From Hydrogenophaga taeniospiralis (GTDB taxonomy: Bacteria > Pseudomonadota > Gammaproteobacteria > Burkholderiales > Burkholderiaceae_C): a DNA stretch of 64,000 bases. Shown in pieces: positions 1 to 7,893 of the stretch. The position numbers and the translations under genes were made by a program. The stretch lies in contig NZ_JAHBAG010000001.1 of the NCBI RefSeq assembly GCF_020510445.1, positions 3,138,501-3,202,500 of the forward strand, read 5' to 3'. The stretch's first letter is position 1. Every line of letters begins with the position of its first letter. A model generated the notes under the pieces. That model did not search any database. It saw nothing but the letters and a program-made list of their open reading frames with translations, and was not told the origin of the DNA.

Positions 1-292
1 AGACCTCGGCGCCCAGGCCGGAGCCGAAGTTCCAGACCTTGTTGGCCCAGCGCTCGAACTCGGGGTCGTGCGTCACGCCGCGCTCCAGGCTGATCGCCTC
101 GAACTTGGTGCGCCCGGGCGACTTGCGCGTGACCGAAGGGTCGCCGCCCTCCCGGTGCTCGACGAGTTCGGTGCTGCGCTTGAGCGCGCCGACCTTGCTG
201 ATGCCCGCGACGTAACGGCCGTCCCACTTGACGCGGAATTTGAAGTTCTTGTAGGGGTCGAAACGCTGTGCATTGACGCTGAACTGAGCCAT
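1..292 (-). CDS. Contractile injection system / phage tail tube protein (partial)
   Basis: The minus-strand frame opens with ATG at 292 and is still open at base 1, so about 97 N-terminal residues are visible and the C-terminus is outside the window. The visible protein begins MAQFSVNAQRFDPYKNFKF and contains VKWDGRYVAGISKV and REGGDPSVTRKSPGR, which I recognise as the tube-protein family of contractile phage tails and extracellular contractile injection systems (T4 gp19-like / Afp1-like). Such proteins form the inner hexameric tube inside the sheath. It follows the sheath gene by 11 bases, and the AGGAG ribosome binding site overlaps the sheath stop codon, so the two are surely co-transcribed. 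Family assignment is confident; which type of particle it belongs to cannot be told from two genes. Confidence 0.9.
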   Translation of the reverse strand, partial: MAQFSVNAQRFDPYKNFKFRVKWDGRYVAGISKVGALKRSTELVEHREGGDPSVTRKSPGRTKFEAISLERGVTHDPEFERWANKVWNFGSGLGAEV

Positions 293-303
293 GACGGTTC
301 TCC

Positions 304-1896
304 TTAGACTTCGACCTGACCGGCCATCTGCTGGATCTTGAGCACCACGAATTCGGCCGGTTTCAACGGCGCGAACCCGACCAGGATGTTCACGATGCCG
401 AGGTTGATGTCGTTCTGCGTCGTGGTCTCGCGGTCGCACTTGACGAAATAGGCTTCACGCGGGCTGCGGCCCTGGAACGCGCCCTGGCGAAACAGGTTCT
501 GCATGAAGGCGCCCACGTTGAGCCGGATCTGCGCCCACAGCGGTTCGTCGTTGGGTTCGAACACCACCCACTGGCTGCCGCGGTACAGGCTCTCTTCGAG
601 GAACAGCGCGAAGCGCCGCACCGGCAGGTATTTCCACTCGGAGGCCAGTTGGTCGGCGCCGGCCAGCGTGCGCGCGCCCCACACCAGGTTGCCCGTGACC
701 GGGAAGCTGCGCAGGCAGTTCAGCCCCAGCGGGTTGAGCAGGCCGTTCTGACCGTCGGTCATGGTGTAGCTGAAGCCCTGCACACCGGAGAACGAGGCGT
801 CCAGGCCCGCCGGGGCCTTCCAGACACCACGCTGCACATCGGTGCGCGCGATGATGCCCGCGACCGCGCCGCAGGGTGCGAACTCGGCGAGGCGGTTTTC
901 GCTCAGCGGATCGGCCATGCGCAGGCGCGGGAAGTACACCGCGGCATTGCGGGCGTCGTCGTTGCCCGTCGCGGCGCGCATCGCGTTCACACCCGTCTGC
1001 GCGGTGCTGATGGCGGTAGCGGCGTTGGCGGTCCAGGCGGCGGGTGAGTCGATGATCAGCATCGCGCGCCGGTCCTGGCAGTACGAGGCGGCCAGGGCCC
1101 AGGTGGCCGGGGCGACGTCGGCCTCGTGCGTCAGCGGTGGCAGGCACAACAGGTTGAACAGGTCGGCCGCTTCCAGCGCGTACATGCCTTCGCGGTTGGC
1201 GATCGCCGTGGCGTTGGTGGGCACGAGCTGGGTATCGGTGATCGCCGCGCCATCGGCGGTCGCAACGCCCACGGCCGCCACGTTGGGCAGGGTCGGGTCG
1301 GCCGGATCGTCCGGGCTGGCATCCGTCGGCGCGGGGGTGCGTACCCTCACCAGGGCCGACTGTTCGTTGAGCACGGTGTCGACGAAGCGCGGGCTCAACG
1401 GCGAGACCGAGACGTTGCGAAAGCTCTCCGCGGCCACCACCTGGCTGCCGCCCACCCGGTCGAGCTCTTCGACCGTGAGGTTGAAGAGCAGCGCATCGGC
1501 GGGGTCGCGGGTGAGGTGGTCGACCCGGGCCCGCAAGGCCTGGCCCCACAGGCCCGGGCTGGCCGCCTCCAGCACCAGGTTGCCGGCGCCCGCGGGCAGG
1601 GTGATGGTGGCCGTGCTGGCGGCGATGTCGCCGTTGAACACGCGCACGATCAGCGCGTCTGCCCCGCCGTGTTGAAAGAAGTGGCTCACCGCGTAGCCCA
1701 TGGTGCTGTCGCGCCAGAGGCCGCCGAAGATGCGCGCGTATTCCGTAAAACTTTGTACCCGTACCGCCCGGTTGACCGGGCCGCGCGTCGAGCGGCCTAT
1801 GAAGGCTGTGATGGACGTGGCGACACCGGTGATGGTGCGCACACCACTGGGAACCTCTTCGACGTAAACCCCAGGATATGTGAGGGCTGAAGGCAT
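304..1896 (-). CDS. Contractile tail sheath protein
   Basis: A 530-residue protein starting MPSALTYPGVYVEEVPSGVR, the hallmark N-terminus of phage tail sheath subunits (FI-like) and of the sheaths of extracellular contractile injection systems. The C-terminal part (FEPNDEPLWAQIRLNVGAF and then the NLFRQGAFQG, FVKCD and LGIVNILVGFAPLKPAEFV segments) is the conserved sheath domain that contacts the tube and neighbouring sheath rings. Residues about 90-330 are the more variable surface domain. The start at 1896 has AAGGAG at good spacing. It is the first gene of a minus-strand operon whose second gene is the tube protein; about 380 bases without a gene lie upstream. Sheath contraction drives the tube through a target membrane. 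Prophage tail, tailocin or injection system are all possible; the sheath-tube adjacency and tube sequence favour an injection system. Confidence 0.93.
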   Translation of the reverse strand: MPSALTYPGVYVEEVPSGVRTITGVATSITAFIGRSTRGPVNRAVRVQSFTEYARIFGGLWRDSTMGYAVSHFFQHGGADALIVRVFNGDIAASTATITLPAGAGNLVLEAASPGLWGQALRARVDHLTRDPADALLFNLTVEELDRVGGSQVVAAESFRNVSVSPLSPRFVDTVLNEQSALVRVRTPAPTDASPDDPADPTLPNVAAVGVATADGAAITDTQLVPTNATAIANREGMYALEAADLFNLLCLPPLTHEADVAPATWALAASYCQDRRAMLIIDSPAAWTANAATAISTAQTGVNAMRAATGNDDARNAAVYFPRLRMADPLSENRLAEFAPCGAVAGIIARTDVQRGVWKAPAGLDASFSGVQGFSYTMTDGQNGLLNPLGLNCLRSFPVTGNLVWGARTLAGADQLASEWKYLPVRRFALFLEESLYRGSQWVVFEPNDEPLWAQIRLNVGAFMQNLFRQGAFQGRSPREAYFVKCDRETTTQNDINLGIVNILVGFAPLKPAEFVVLKIQQMAGQVEV

Positions 1897-2276
1897 GGTG
1901 GACGCTCCTTGTTGACTGTGTTGGTCGGGTGCCCGGAGTGCGCCTCGTGGCGCCTGGTGAAGCCAGCGGTGTGCTTCAGGACCGAGAGGCTACGAACTTC
2001 ATCGGTCCGATGTTGTGACAGTTTGTGTCGCTCGATCCCTTGTCCCACCACTGCGATCCGTGGGCCAAACGCTGGTTCTTCTGGACCGCATTGCGCCACA
2101 GATCGGTGCAACCGACATACCTCAAACGGAGGACGAAACCAGGCTGACGGGACGCGAAAGAACGTACCGGAAACGGCGGGATCGGGCCCACCAGGAGGCC
2201 TGCGTCGAGGACGGTGGGGTGGCGGGTTTCATGGCCGCCGAGTGGGGTGTCGAGATCGTTCGGTGCGGGCGCGCCG
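1897..2276. other. 380-bp region without a credible gene, upstream of the sheath gene
   Basis: Several frames are open here on both strands, but none has a ribosome binding site or a recognisable product, and they change frame into neighbouring genes. The stretch must hold the promoter of the sheath-tube operon (read right to left). I see a perfect dyad, CATCGG-T-CCGATG at 2000-2012, nested in a wider GGACCGA (1979-1985) / TCGGTCC (2002-2008) inverted pair, about 105 bases upstream of the sheath start. This could be an operator. I do not see a convincing -35/-10 pair. Confidence 0.5.
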
Positions 2277-3095
2277 TCAGAGTCCGAGCCAGGGCAGCAG
2301 GTTGCGCAGGCGCTTTTCGGTGCTGGTGTCAAAGCCCTGGATACCGATGCTCTTGAGCACCTCGCGGCCCGGCTCGGTTTCGGGCAGTGCACGCAGCGCC
2401 GATTGCATGGCCGCGATCTGCGCGGCGGTGAGGGCCCTGTGTGCAATGAGGGGGAAGTAGGGCTGCGACACGCTGGTGTGCAGAACACGGTGCCCGGTCT
2501 TGTCCAGGGCCTTGGCCACGCTCGAGTACGAGGCCACGCCCCCCACGTCGCCGAACTTGTTGTTCAAGTAAAACGGCACCGCCCCTTGTTCGCGCACCCA
2601 TTCGATGCGCTCCTTGCTCAGGTCGATGCCCTGGTCGCGCAGCTCGGCGCCGCAGAACTTCGCCATGTAGGACGCCGCATCGGGCAGGACGATGCGCTTG
2701 CCCTTGATGTCGGCCAGCGTCTGGTAAGGCGAATCCTTGGGCACGATGAGCACGCAGTGTCCATCGGGTCGGGCCGACGCCACGTACTGGTAGCCGTGGT
2801 CGCGCATGCCACGCGCGGGGTAGTCGCTCGGGCGCGCGATCGCCAGATCGAAACGGTTGTTCTTGAGCCCGTCCTCAAGCGCCGCGAACTCCCGGATGAA
2901 CACCACGTTGACTTTTTGGCCGAGGCTCTGACCGATGACATCGGCCAGCCCCTGGTACTTGGCAATCACACGGGCGTGATCGGTGCCGCCCGAAGAGCCT
3001 TCGCTGATGGCCAGCATGAAGTCCCGCGACCACGCTGTTTCCATGCCCATCTGCAATGCGATATATATAAGTAGTAATTTCAGATATTTGCGCAT
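2277..3095 (-). CDS. Phosphonate/phosphate-type ABC transporter substrate-binding protein
   Basis: A 272-residue protein with an N-terminal hydrophobic stretch (LKLLLIYIALQMGMETAWS) that reads as a secretion signal, followed by a PhnD-like type 2 periplasmic binding fold. Typical features are the motifs for ligand-anion binding and lobe structure: ISEGSSGGTDHARV, DLAIARPSDY, LADIKGKRIVLPD, and VGGVASYSSVAKALD. It would bind a small oxyanion or related solute in the periplasm. No permease or ATPase gene is adjacent, so either it serves a transporter encoded elsewhere or it is an orphan sensor-type binding protein. Its first codons and upstream sequence are very AT-rich compared with everything around, and there is no clear ribosome binding site at the ATG at 3095; a TTG at 3099 is in another frame. 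Ligand is unknown. Confidence 0.85.
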   Translation of the reverse strand: MRKYLKLLLIYIALQMGMETAWSRDFMLAISEGSSGGTDHARVIAKYQGLADVIGQSLGQKVNVVFIREFAALEDGLKNNRFDLAIARPSDYPARGMRDHGYQYVASARPDGHCVLIVPKDSPYQTLADIKGKRIVLPDAASYMAKFCGAELRDQGIDLSKERIEWVREQGAVPFYLNNKFGDVGGVASYSSVAKALDKTGHRVLHTSVSQPYFPLIAHRALTAAQIAAMQSALRALPETEPGREVLKSIGIQGFDTSTEKRLRNLLPWLGL

Positions 3096-3281
3096 TCAAA
3101 TATTCAAGTTAACAAGTTTTTGCATTCTAGGGACATCAACGTCCGATTGGGCCCCCGATAACACCGGCAACATCCGGGAGAACCCTCGGTCTCACACGCC
3201 GCGCGCGCAAGTCCTTTGGCAGGGCGACGGGGCCTGTTTCGCCTAAGATCGCACGCACTTTCTGACACTGGAGATTTGTTC

Positions 3282-4478
3282 ATGCCTTTGCAATTTGCCG
3301 ACCGTCTCAACAACGTCGAGACCTCTGCCATCCGCGAACTTTTCAAACTGCTGGGCAAGCCCGGCATCATCAGCTTTGCCGGGGGCTTTCCCGACAGCGC
3401 CATGTTCGACGTGGATGGCATCCGCGAAGCCGTCAACACCGCGTTGACCGAAGAACCCGGCGGTGCCCTGCAATACGGCGCCACCGAGGGCTACAACCCG
3501 CTGCGCGAACAGCTCGCCGCGTTCATGACCAGCAAGGGCAACCAGGGCGTGACGGCCAACGACCTCATCGTCACCACCGGCAGCCAGCAGGCGCTGGACC
3601 TGCTGGGCAAGACGCTCATCTCCCCCGGCGACAAGGTCATCGTCGAAGGCCCCACCTTCCTTGCCACCATCCAGTGCTTCCGCCTCTACGGCGCGCAGCT
3701 CATCACCGCGCCGGTGGACGGCAACGGCGTGAAGACCGACGAGCTGGAAAAGCTGATCGAAGAGCACAAACCCAAATTCGTCTACCTCATCCCCACCTTC
3801 GGCAACCCCAGCGGCGCCATGCTCAGCCTGGAGCGGCGCAGACAAGTGCTCGAAATGGCGGTGAAACACAACACGCTGATCGTGGAAGACGACCCCTACG
3901 GCGATCTCTACTTCGGCGAAGCGCCGCCACCCAGCCTGCTCGCGCTCAGCGCCAGCGTGCCCGGCAGCCGCGAGCTGTTGGTGCATTGCGGTTCCTTGAG
4001 CAAGGTGCTCAGCCCTGGCCTGCGCGTGGGCTGGATGATCGGCCAGGCCGCGCTGCTGGCCAAGGCCACCATGTGCAAACAGTTCAGTGACGCCCACACC
4101 AGCACCTTCGCCCAGGCCACCGCCGCGCAGTACCTCAAAGCAGGCCGCATGCCCGCCACGCTCGCCAAGGTGCGCGCGGTGTATGCCGAACGCGCCACCA
4201 CCATGGGCAACGCCCTGCGTCGTGAGCTGGGCGACGCCATCGAGTTCGTGCAACCCAAGGGCGGCCTGTTCGTCTGGGCCCGCCTCACCGGCGCGGGCGG
4301 CAAGGTGGCCGACGGCGGCGAGCTGGCCAAACGCGCGATTGAAAAAGGCGTGGCCTTCGTGCCCGGCGCACCGTTCTACGCCTCCAACCCCGACCACGCC
4401 ACCCTGCGCCTCTCCTTTGCCACGGTGGGGGTGGAGAAGATTGAAGAGGGTGTGGGGCGCTTGGGGGCAGCGGTTTGA
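3282..4478 (+). CDS. PLP-dependent aminotransferase (class I/II, LysN-like)
   Basis: A 398-residue fold-type I aminotransferase. The start at 3282 is chosen because GGAG lies 8 bases upstream and the protein then begins MPLQFADRLNNVETSAIREL, the usual N-terminus of this group; an upstream in-frame start at 3216 lacks support. Motifs include ISFAGGFPD, YGATEGYNPLREQL, IVEDDPYGDLYF and the SLSKVLSPGLRVGW segment, in which the lysine is the Schiff-base residue for pyridoxal phosphate. The family (2-aminoadipate, kynurenine and aromatic aminotransferases related to Thermus LysN, and the catalytic half of MocR proteins without the helix-turn-helix) transfers amino groups to 2-oxoglutarate or pyruvate in the cytoplasm. 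The substrate cannot be decided. It stands alone on the plus strand, 59 bases before a GNAT gene. Confidence 0.93.
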   Translation: MPLQFADRLNNVETSAIRELFKLLGKPGIISFAGGFPDSAMFDVDGIREAVNTALTEEPGGALQYGATEGYNPLREQLAAFMTSKGNQGVTANDLIVTTGSQQALDLLGKTLISPGDKVIVEGPTFLATIQCFRLYGAQLITAPVDGNGVKTDELEKLIEEHKPKFVYLIPTFGNPSGAMLSLERRRQVLEMAVKHNTLIVEDDPYGDLYFGEAPPPSLLALSASVPGSRELLVHCGSLSKVLSPGLRVGWMIGQAALLAKATMCKQFSDAHTSTFAQATAAQYLKAGRMPATLAKVRAVYAERATTMGNALRRELGDAIEFVQPKGGLFVWARLTGAGGKVADGGELAKRAIEKGVAFVPGAPFYASNPDHATLRLSFATVGVEKIEEGVGRLGAAV

Positions 4479-4537
4479 TCTGTTGACACCCTTTTCTCCA
4501 GCGTCCAAAAAACCGAGGCATTGACAGCCCCCACACC

Positions 4538-5035
4538 ATGATCCGGCCCGAGACCCCCGCCGACGCGGCCGCCATCGCCACCCTGACCACGGCCGCCTTC
4601 CTCAACGCGCCCCACACCAGCCACACCGAAGCCTTCATCGTCAACGCGCTGCGACGTGCCGGTGCGCTGAGCGCCTCGCTGGTGGCGGAGCAGGGGGGCG
4701 AGCTGGTGGGGCATGTGGCGACCTCGCCGGTGGGGGTGTCCGACGGCACGCCGGGCTGGCATGGGCTGGGGCCGATCTCGGTGTTGCCGGTTTACCAAGG
4801 CCAGGGCATCGGTTCGGCGCTGATGCGGGCGGCGCAGCAGACGCTGCGCGGGCAGGGCGCGGCCGGCATCATGCTGGTGGGCGACCCGGGCTACTACCGG
4901 CGCTTCGGCTTTCGCAACGAGCCGCAGCTGGAGTACCCGGGTATCCCGCAGGCGTACTTCATGGTGCTGCCGTTCTCCGATGTGTTGCCACGGGGAACGG
5001 TGACCTTTCACGAGGCCTTCGGCGCCACATCCTGA
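4538..5035 (+). CDS. GNAT family N-acetyltransferase
   Basis: A 165-residue protein filling a single GNAT domain. The acetyl-CoA pyrophosphate loop is clear in LPVYQGQGIGSALM (about residues 87-100), the Q/RxxGxG/A signature of the family. GDPGYYRRFGF near residue 113 matches the YhbS-like subgroup (N-acetyltransferases of unknown amine substrate). The start ATG at 4538 is the first codon in frame after the aminotransferase; no strong ribosome binding site is visible. It could be co-transcribed with the preceding gene. It converges on the acyltransferase gene at 5097. The acceptor substrate is unknown. Confidence 0.9.
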   Translation: MIRPETPADAAAIATLTTAAFLNAPHTSHTEAFIVNALRRAGALSASLVAEQGGELVGHVATSPVGVSDGTPGWHGLGPISVLPVYQGQGIGSALMRAAQQTLRGQGAAGIMLVGDPGYYRRFGFRNEPQLEYPGIPQAYFMVLPFSDVLPRGTVTFHEAFGATS

Positions 5036-5096
5036 GCGCATGGAACGCTGGGACGCCGCTGGCGGCTGAGCTGGGCCTGGCCACGGGCGGCCGGTT

Positions 5097-5690
5097 TCAG
5101 GTCACGTTCTCGAACTGGTCTGCGTTCTTGCCTTTGAACGGCGCGTAAAACGCCTTGATGGCCGCCATGTCGGCGTCCATGTCGCCGGTGGGCTCGAACA
5201 GTGGGCCCAGGCCGCTGCGTTTGGTGGCGTAGTCCATGTACGCCATCACGATGGGCACCTGGGCGCCCAGGGCGATGTAGTAGAAGCCGGTTTTCCAGTA
5301 GCGCGTCTTGCTGCGTGTGCCTTCGGGCGGCACGATGAGCTGCAGCGGTCCGTCGGCGGCGCGGATGGCGTCGGCCGAGGCGGCCACGAGGTTGCTGGAT
5401 TGCGCTCGGTTCACGGGAATGCCGCCGAGCCAGCGCATCAGGCCGCCAAATGGGGCTTTGAAGATGCTCTGCTTGCCCATCCAGTAGATGTTGAGCCGCA
5501 GCGCGAACGCCACCATCAGGGTGTAGGGCAGGTCCCAGTTGCTGGTGTGCGGCGCGGCGATCAGCACGCTCTTGCGCGCCACCTCGGGCAGGGCGCCTTC
5601 GACGCGCCAGCCGGTTAGCTTGAGGTAGGCGATGGAGAAGCCACGTAGCAGGGTGTTGACGACCGGGGTGGTGAAGACGGTGCGGTGCAT
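5097..5690 (-). CDS. 1-acylglycerol-3-phosphate-type acyltransferase (PlsC family)
   Basis: A 197-residue protein with the two core motifs of the PlsC acyltransferase superfamily: HTSNWD (the HX4D catalytic motif, near residue 48) and PPEGTRSK (the substrate-phosphate motif, near residue 122). The N-terminal half contains a hydrophobic segment that would seat it at the inner membrane face. It is shorter than canonical PlsC and lacks extra domains; this short group is often labelled glycerol acyltransferase and its acceptor lipid is not well defined. It is divergent from the alpha/beta hydrolase gene at 5784 with about 90 bases between starts, which must contain both promoters. No ribosome binding site of note. 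Confidence 0.88.
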   Translation of the reverse strand: MHRTVFTTPVVNTLLRGFSIAYLKLTGWRVEGALPEVARKSVLIAAPHTSNWDLPYTLMVAFALRLNIYWMGKQSIFKAPFGGLMRWLGGIPVNRAQSSNLVAASADAIRAADGPLQLIVPPEGTRSKTRYWKTGFYYIALGAQVPIVMAYMDYATKRSGLGPLFEPTGDMDADMAAIKAFYAPFKGKNADQFENVT

Positions 5691-5783
5691 GGCGGGCGAG
5701 TATCGCCGATGACATTTGCGCGACGCGCCCCGGCCCGCCGCGCGCTACCATCGCCGCCACCTCAACTTGACGGAGATCAACGG

Positions 5784-6620
5784 ATGCAAACCACCCTCGA
5801 CGTGCAGGGCCTGAACGTGATCGTCGAAGGCCGCGGCCCGACCGTGGTGATGCTGCATGGCTGGCCCGATACGCGGGCGCTGTGGGACGACACCGTGGCC
5901 GCGCTGCGCGACGGCTACCGTTGTGTGCGGTTTTCGCTGCCGGGTTTTGATCTCTCCAAGCCGCCGCGCCCGGTGTCGGTGAACCAGATGTGCGAGCTGG
6001 TGGGCGCGGTGGTGGACACCGTGAGCCCGGGTGAGCCGGTGACGCTGCTGTTGCACGACTGGGGCTGTTTCTTCGGCTACGAGTACGCCGCGCGCCAGCC
6101 GCAGCGGGTGGCGCGGGTGGCGGCCGTGGACATTGGTGACACGAACTCGGGCACCTACCTGAAGTCGCTCAAGCCGAAGGAAAAGGCCTTGATCGCGGGC
6201 TACCAGCTCTGGCTGGCCCTGGCCTGGAAGCTGGGCCCCTGGCTGCCGTGGCTGGCCAACCGCATGACGCGCTTCATGGCGCGCGCCATGGGATGCCGCA
6301 CCGCGCCCGAGCGCATGGGCTGGCAGATGAACTACCCGTATGCGATGCAGTGGTTGGGTGCCTTTGGTGGGCTGCGGGGCGTGGCGCGGGTGGACAGGGT
6401 GTTTGGCCCCGTCATCCCGACGCTGTTTTTCTTCGGCAAGCGCAAGTCCTTCATGTTCCATTCGGCGCGCTGGTTGGCCGCGCTGGCCACCACGCCGGGC
6501 AGCGCCGTGCACGGCCTGGACACGGGGCATTGGGTGATGCGGCAAAAGCCCGTGCAGTTCCACGCCTGGCTGCGCGCCTGGCTCGACCAGCCCATGGCGA
6601 GCAGGGACGAAACAACATGA
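5784..6620 (+). CDS. Alpha/beta hydrolase, epoxide-hydrolase / haloalkane-dehalogenase type
   Basis: A 278-residue alpha/beta hydrolase. The oxyanion-hole motif HGWPD is near residue 25. The nucleophile elbow reads LLLHDWGCFFGYEY, with Asp rather than Ser in the nucleophile position, as in epoxide hydrolases and haloalkane dehalogenases; the catalytic His is in the TGHWVM segment near the C-terminus. This suggests opening of an epoxide or carbon-halogen bond through an aspartyl ester intermediate, substrate unknown. The start at 5784 is preceded by CGGAG; an earlier in-frame ATG at 5685 would add a low-complexity tail. Its stop overlaps the start of the next gene (ATGA at 6617-6620), so the two are translationally coupled. 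Confidence 0.9.
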   Translation: MQTTLDVQGLNVIVEGRGPTVVMLHGWPDTRALWDDTVAALRDGYRCVRFSLPGFDLSKPPRPVSVNQMCELVGAVVDTVSPGEPVTLLLHDWGCFFGYEYAARQPQRVARVAAVDIGDTNSGTYLKSLKPKEKALIAGYQLWLALAWKLGPWLPWLANRMTRFMARAMGCRTAPERMGWQMNYPYAMQWLGAFGGLRGVARVDRVFGPVIPTLFFFGKRKSFMFHSARWLAALATTPGSAVHGLDTGHWVMRQKPVQFHAWLRAWLDQPMASRDETT

Positions 6621-6832
6621 AGCCCGAAGACCTGGAGCGTCTGCTCACCGTGGAAATGCCCTACGGCAAATACAAGGGCCGGCCCATCGCCGATCTGCCA
6701 GGCAACTACCTGAACTGGTTCGCTCGCGAAGGGTTCCCGCCGGGCGAGGTGGGTCGCCTGCTCGCGCTGATGCACGAGATCGACCACAACGGGCTGAGCG
6801 ATCTGCTCACGCCGCTGCGGCGGCCGCGCTGA
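6617..6832 (+). CDS. DUF3820 family protein (putative quorum-sensing-regulated factor family)
   Basis: A 71-residue protein with the conserved core MPYGKYKGRPIADLPGNYL and WFAREGFPPGEVGRLL, which I recognise as the DUF3820/QSregVF_b family. Members are small soluble proteins of unknown biochemical role. The whole protein is one domain of normal length for the family. Its ATG lies inside the stop of the upstream hydrolase (ATGA), so it is translated by coupling from that gene. Its stop codon lies in a 9-bp palindrome shared with the stop of the convergent exonuclease gene. Function is not inferable from the sequence. Confidence 0.85.
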   Translation: MKPEDLERLLTVEMPYGKYKGRPIADLPGNYLNWFAREGFPPGEVGRLLALMHEIDHNGLSDLLTPLRRPR

Positions 6833-6851
6833 GCGCAGCGGGTGCGCTCAG
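6829..6851. terminator. Inverted repeat joining two convergent stop codons
   Basis: CTGAGCGCA (6829-6837) and TGCGCTCAG (6843-6851) are perfect complements separated by five bases. The stem contains the TGA of the plus-strand gene and the TGA of the minus-strand exonuclease gene. There is no T-run on either side, so it may be a weak bidirectional terminator or an RNA-stabilising stem rather than a classical intrinsic terminator. Confidence 0.5.
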
Positions 6852-7444
6852 CCCAGCGCCAGCGCGTCAAGCACCCGGGCCGCGGCGTAGGCGTCGTTCG
6901 CCGCGTAGATCAGTTGGGCCTCGCTCAGGCGCGGGTTGGCCCAGTTGGAGGTGGCGGCCTTCTTGGACTTGATGAAACGCTGGTTGAACAGCACGGCCAC
7001 CGCACCTTTCACGCCCATGTCCTTGCGGTAGCCGCGCTGGCGAAACACCGCGTTGAGTTCCAGCACACCGGCGGGCTCCACCAGCAGCTTGGAGACGATG
7101 CGCTTGGTATCGTCGCCCAGGCCGAAACCGGCCTTGGTGTGGGCCGCTTCGGCCAGCAGGCCGGCCACCAGATCGCGGCAGGCCGGGTCGGACAGCTGGA
7201 ACACCCAGGCGTGCTGCAGTGTGGCGAGCTGTACGATGTGCGGCCCGTCGGACACCTGGTCCTTGAAGAAGGTGGGTTTGGACTCGGTGTCGAAGCCCCA
7301 GGCCGCGTGATCGCGCAAGGCGGCGCAGGCTTCCACGGCCCGGGGGCCGCTGTCCACCAGGGTGATGCGCTCCAGGCCCAGGCGGCCAAATTCGGGCAAC
7401 AGCGCGATCTCTTCTTTGCTGGGCGTGGGGCGGGTGGTTTGCAT
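6848..7444 (-). CDS. 3'-5' exonuclease, RNase D / WRN-exo-like
   Basis: About 198 residues of DnaQ-like 3'-5' exonuclease fold. Motif I is WGFDTESKPTF (the DxE metal ligands, near residue 51); the late motif is LIYAANDAYAAARVLDAL, matching the YxxxD exonuclease III motif. The single domain without HRDC modules fits the small family of RNase D-like exonucleases in proteobacteria. The preferred start is ATG at 7444 (MQTTRPTPSKEE); in-frame starts at 7495 and 7531 would add a proline-rich tail of no obvious conservation. None has a good ribosome binding site. It is divergent from the hypothetical gene at 7530. Substrate (RNA or DNA) is not known. Confidence 0.87.
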   Translation of the reverse strand: MQTTRPTPSKEEIALLPEFGRLGLERITLVDSGPRAVEACAALRDHAAWGFDTESKPTFFKDQVSDGPHIVQLATLQHAWVFQLSDPACRDLVAGLLAEAAHTKAGFGLGDDTKRIVSKLLVEPAGVLELNAVFRQRGYRKDMGVKGAVAVLFNQRFIKSKKAATSNWANPRLSEAQLIYAANDAYAAARVLDALALG

Positions 7445-7529
7445 GGGTTCGGGGGGAGGGCTGGCGTCCCGGGGCGGGATCGATAATCGGGGCATTGTGC
7501 AACGCGCTGCGTTGCCCCCTCGCCACCCC

Positions 7530-7838
7530 ATGACCTACTCCCTCAAACTCTACGTGTCCGACGACACCACGCCCGAGCAACGCCGGGCGGCCGAACGGCT
7601 GTTCCGGCAGGCGCTCGAATCCGCGCTCGGCGACGCCGCCCTGGTGGCCCCGGTGTATGCGGCCTACCAGGGCATCGTGGCCCAGCACGGCGAAACGCCC
7701 GACCCCGAAGCCCTCACCACCGACGAACGCATGGTGCTGGAGCACTGGCAACTGGCCGAGAGCGCCGCGCTGCAGGCCGTGTTCGGCCCGCATCGCCACC
7801 TGGACGAGGGCGGCTACGAGATCGGCTTGCCCGCATAA
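7530..7838 (+). CDS. Conserved hypothetical protein, 102 aa
   Basis: A 102-residue acidic protein beginning MTYSLKLYVSDDTTPEQRRA. I do not recognise the family. It is predicted soluble with a likely helix around PEQRRAAERLFRQALESALGD and another around TTDERMVLEHWQLAESAALQ; there is no signal peptide or membrane segment. The ATG at 7530 has no strong ribosome binding site. It is followed at 55 bases by the DUF6172-like gene with the same orientation and may share its transcript. Coding character is supported by codon use (G/C third positions) and by the lack of any better gene on the other strand. Confidence 0.65.
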   Translation: MTYSLKLYVSDDTTPEQRRAAERLFRQALESALGDAALVAPVYAAYQGIVAQHGETPDPEALTTDERMVLEHWQLAESAALQAVFGPHRHLDEGGYEIGLPA

Positions 7839-7893
7839 TCAGCCCCCCGTTGCGCGTCCTCTCAGGGCGATCACCCTCTTTGAAGGACATTCC

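Noticed and set aside
1909..2488. Open frames in both directions in the gap upstream of the sheath gene
   Set aside because: No ribosome binding site, Cys/Arg/Ser-rich low-quality products, and they cross into the binding-protein gene out of frame.
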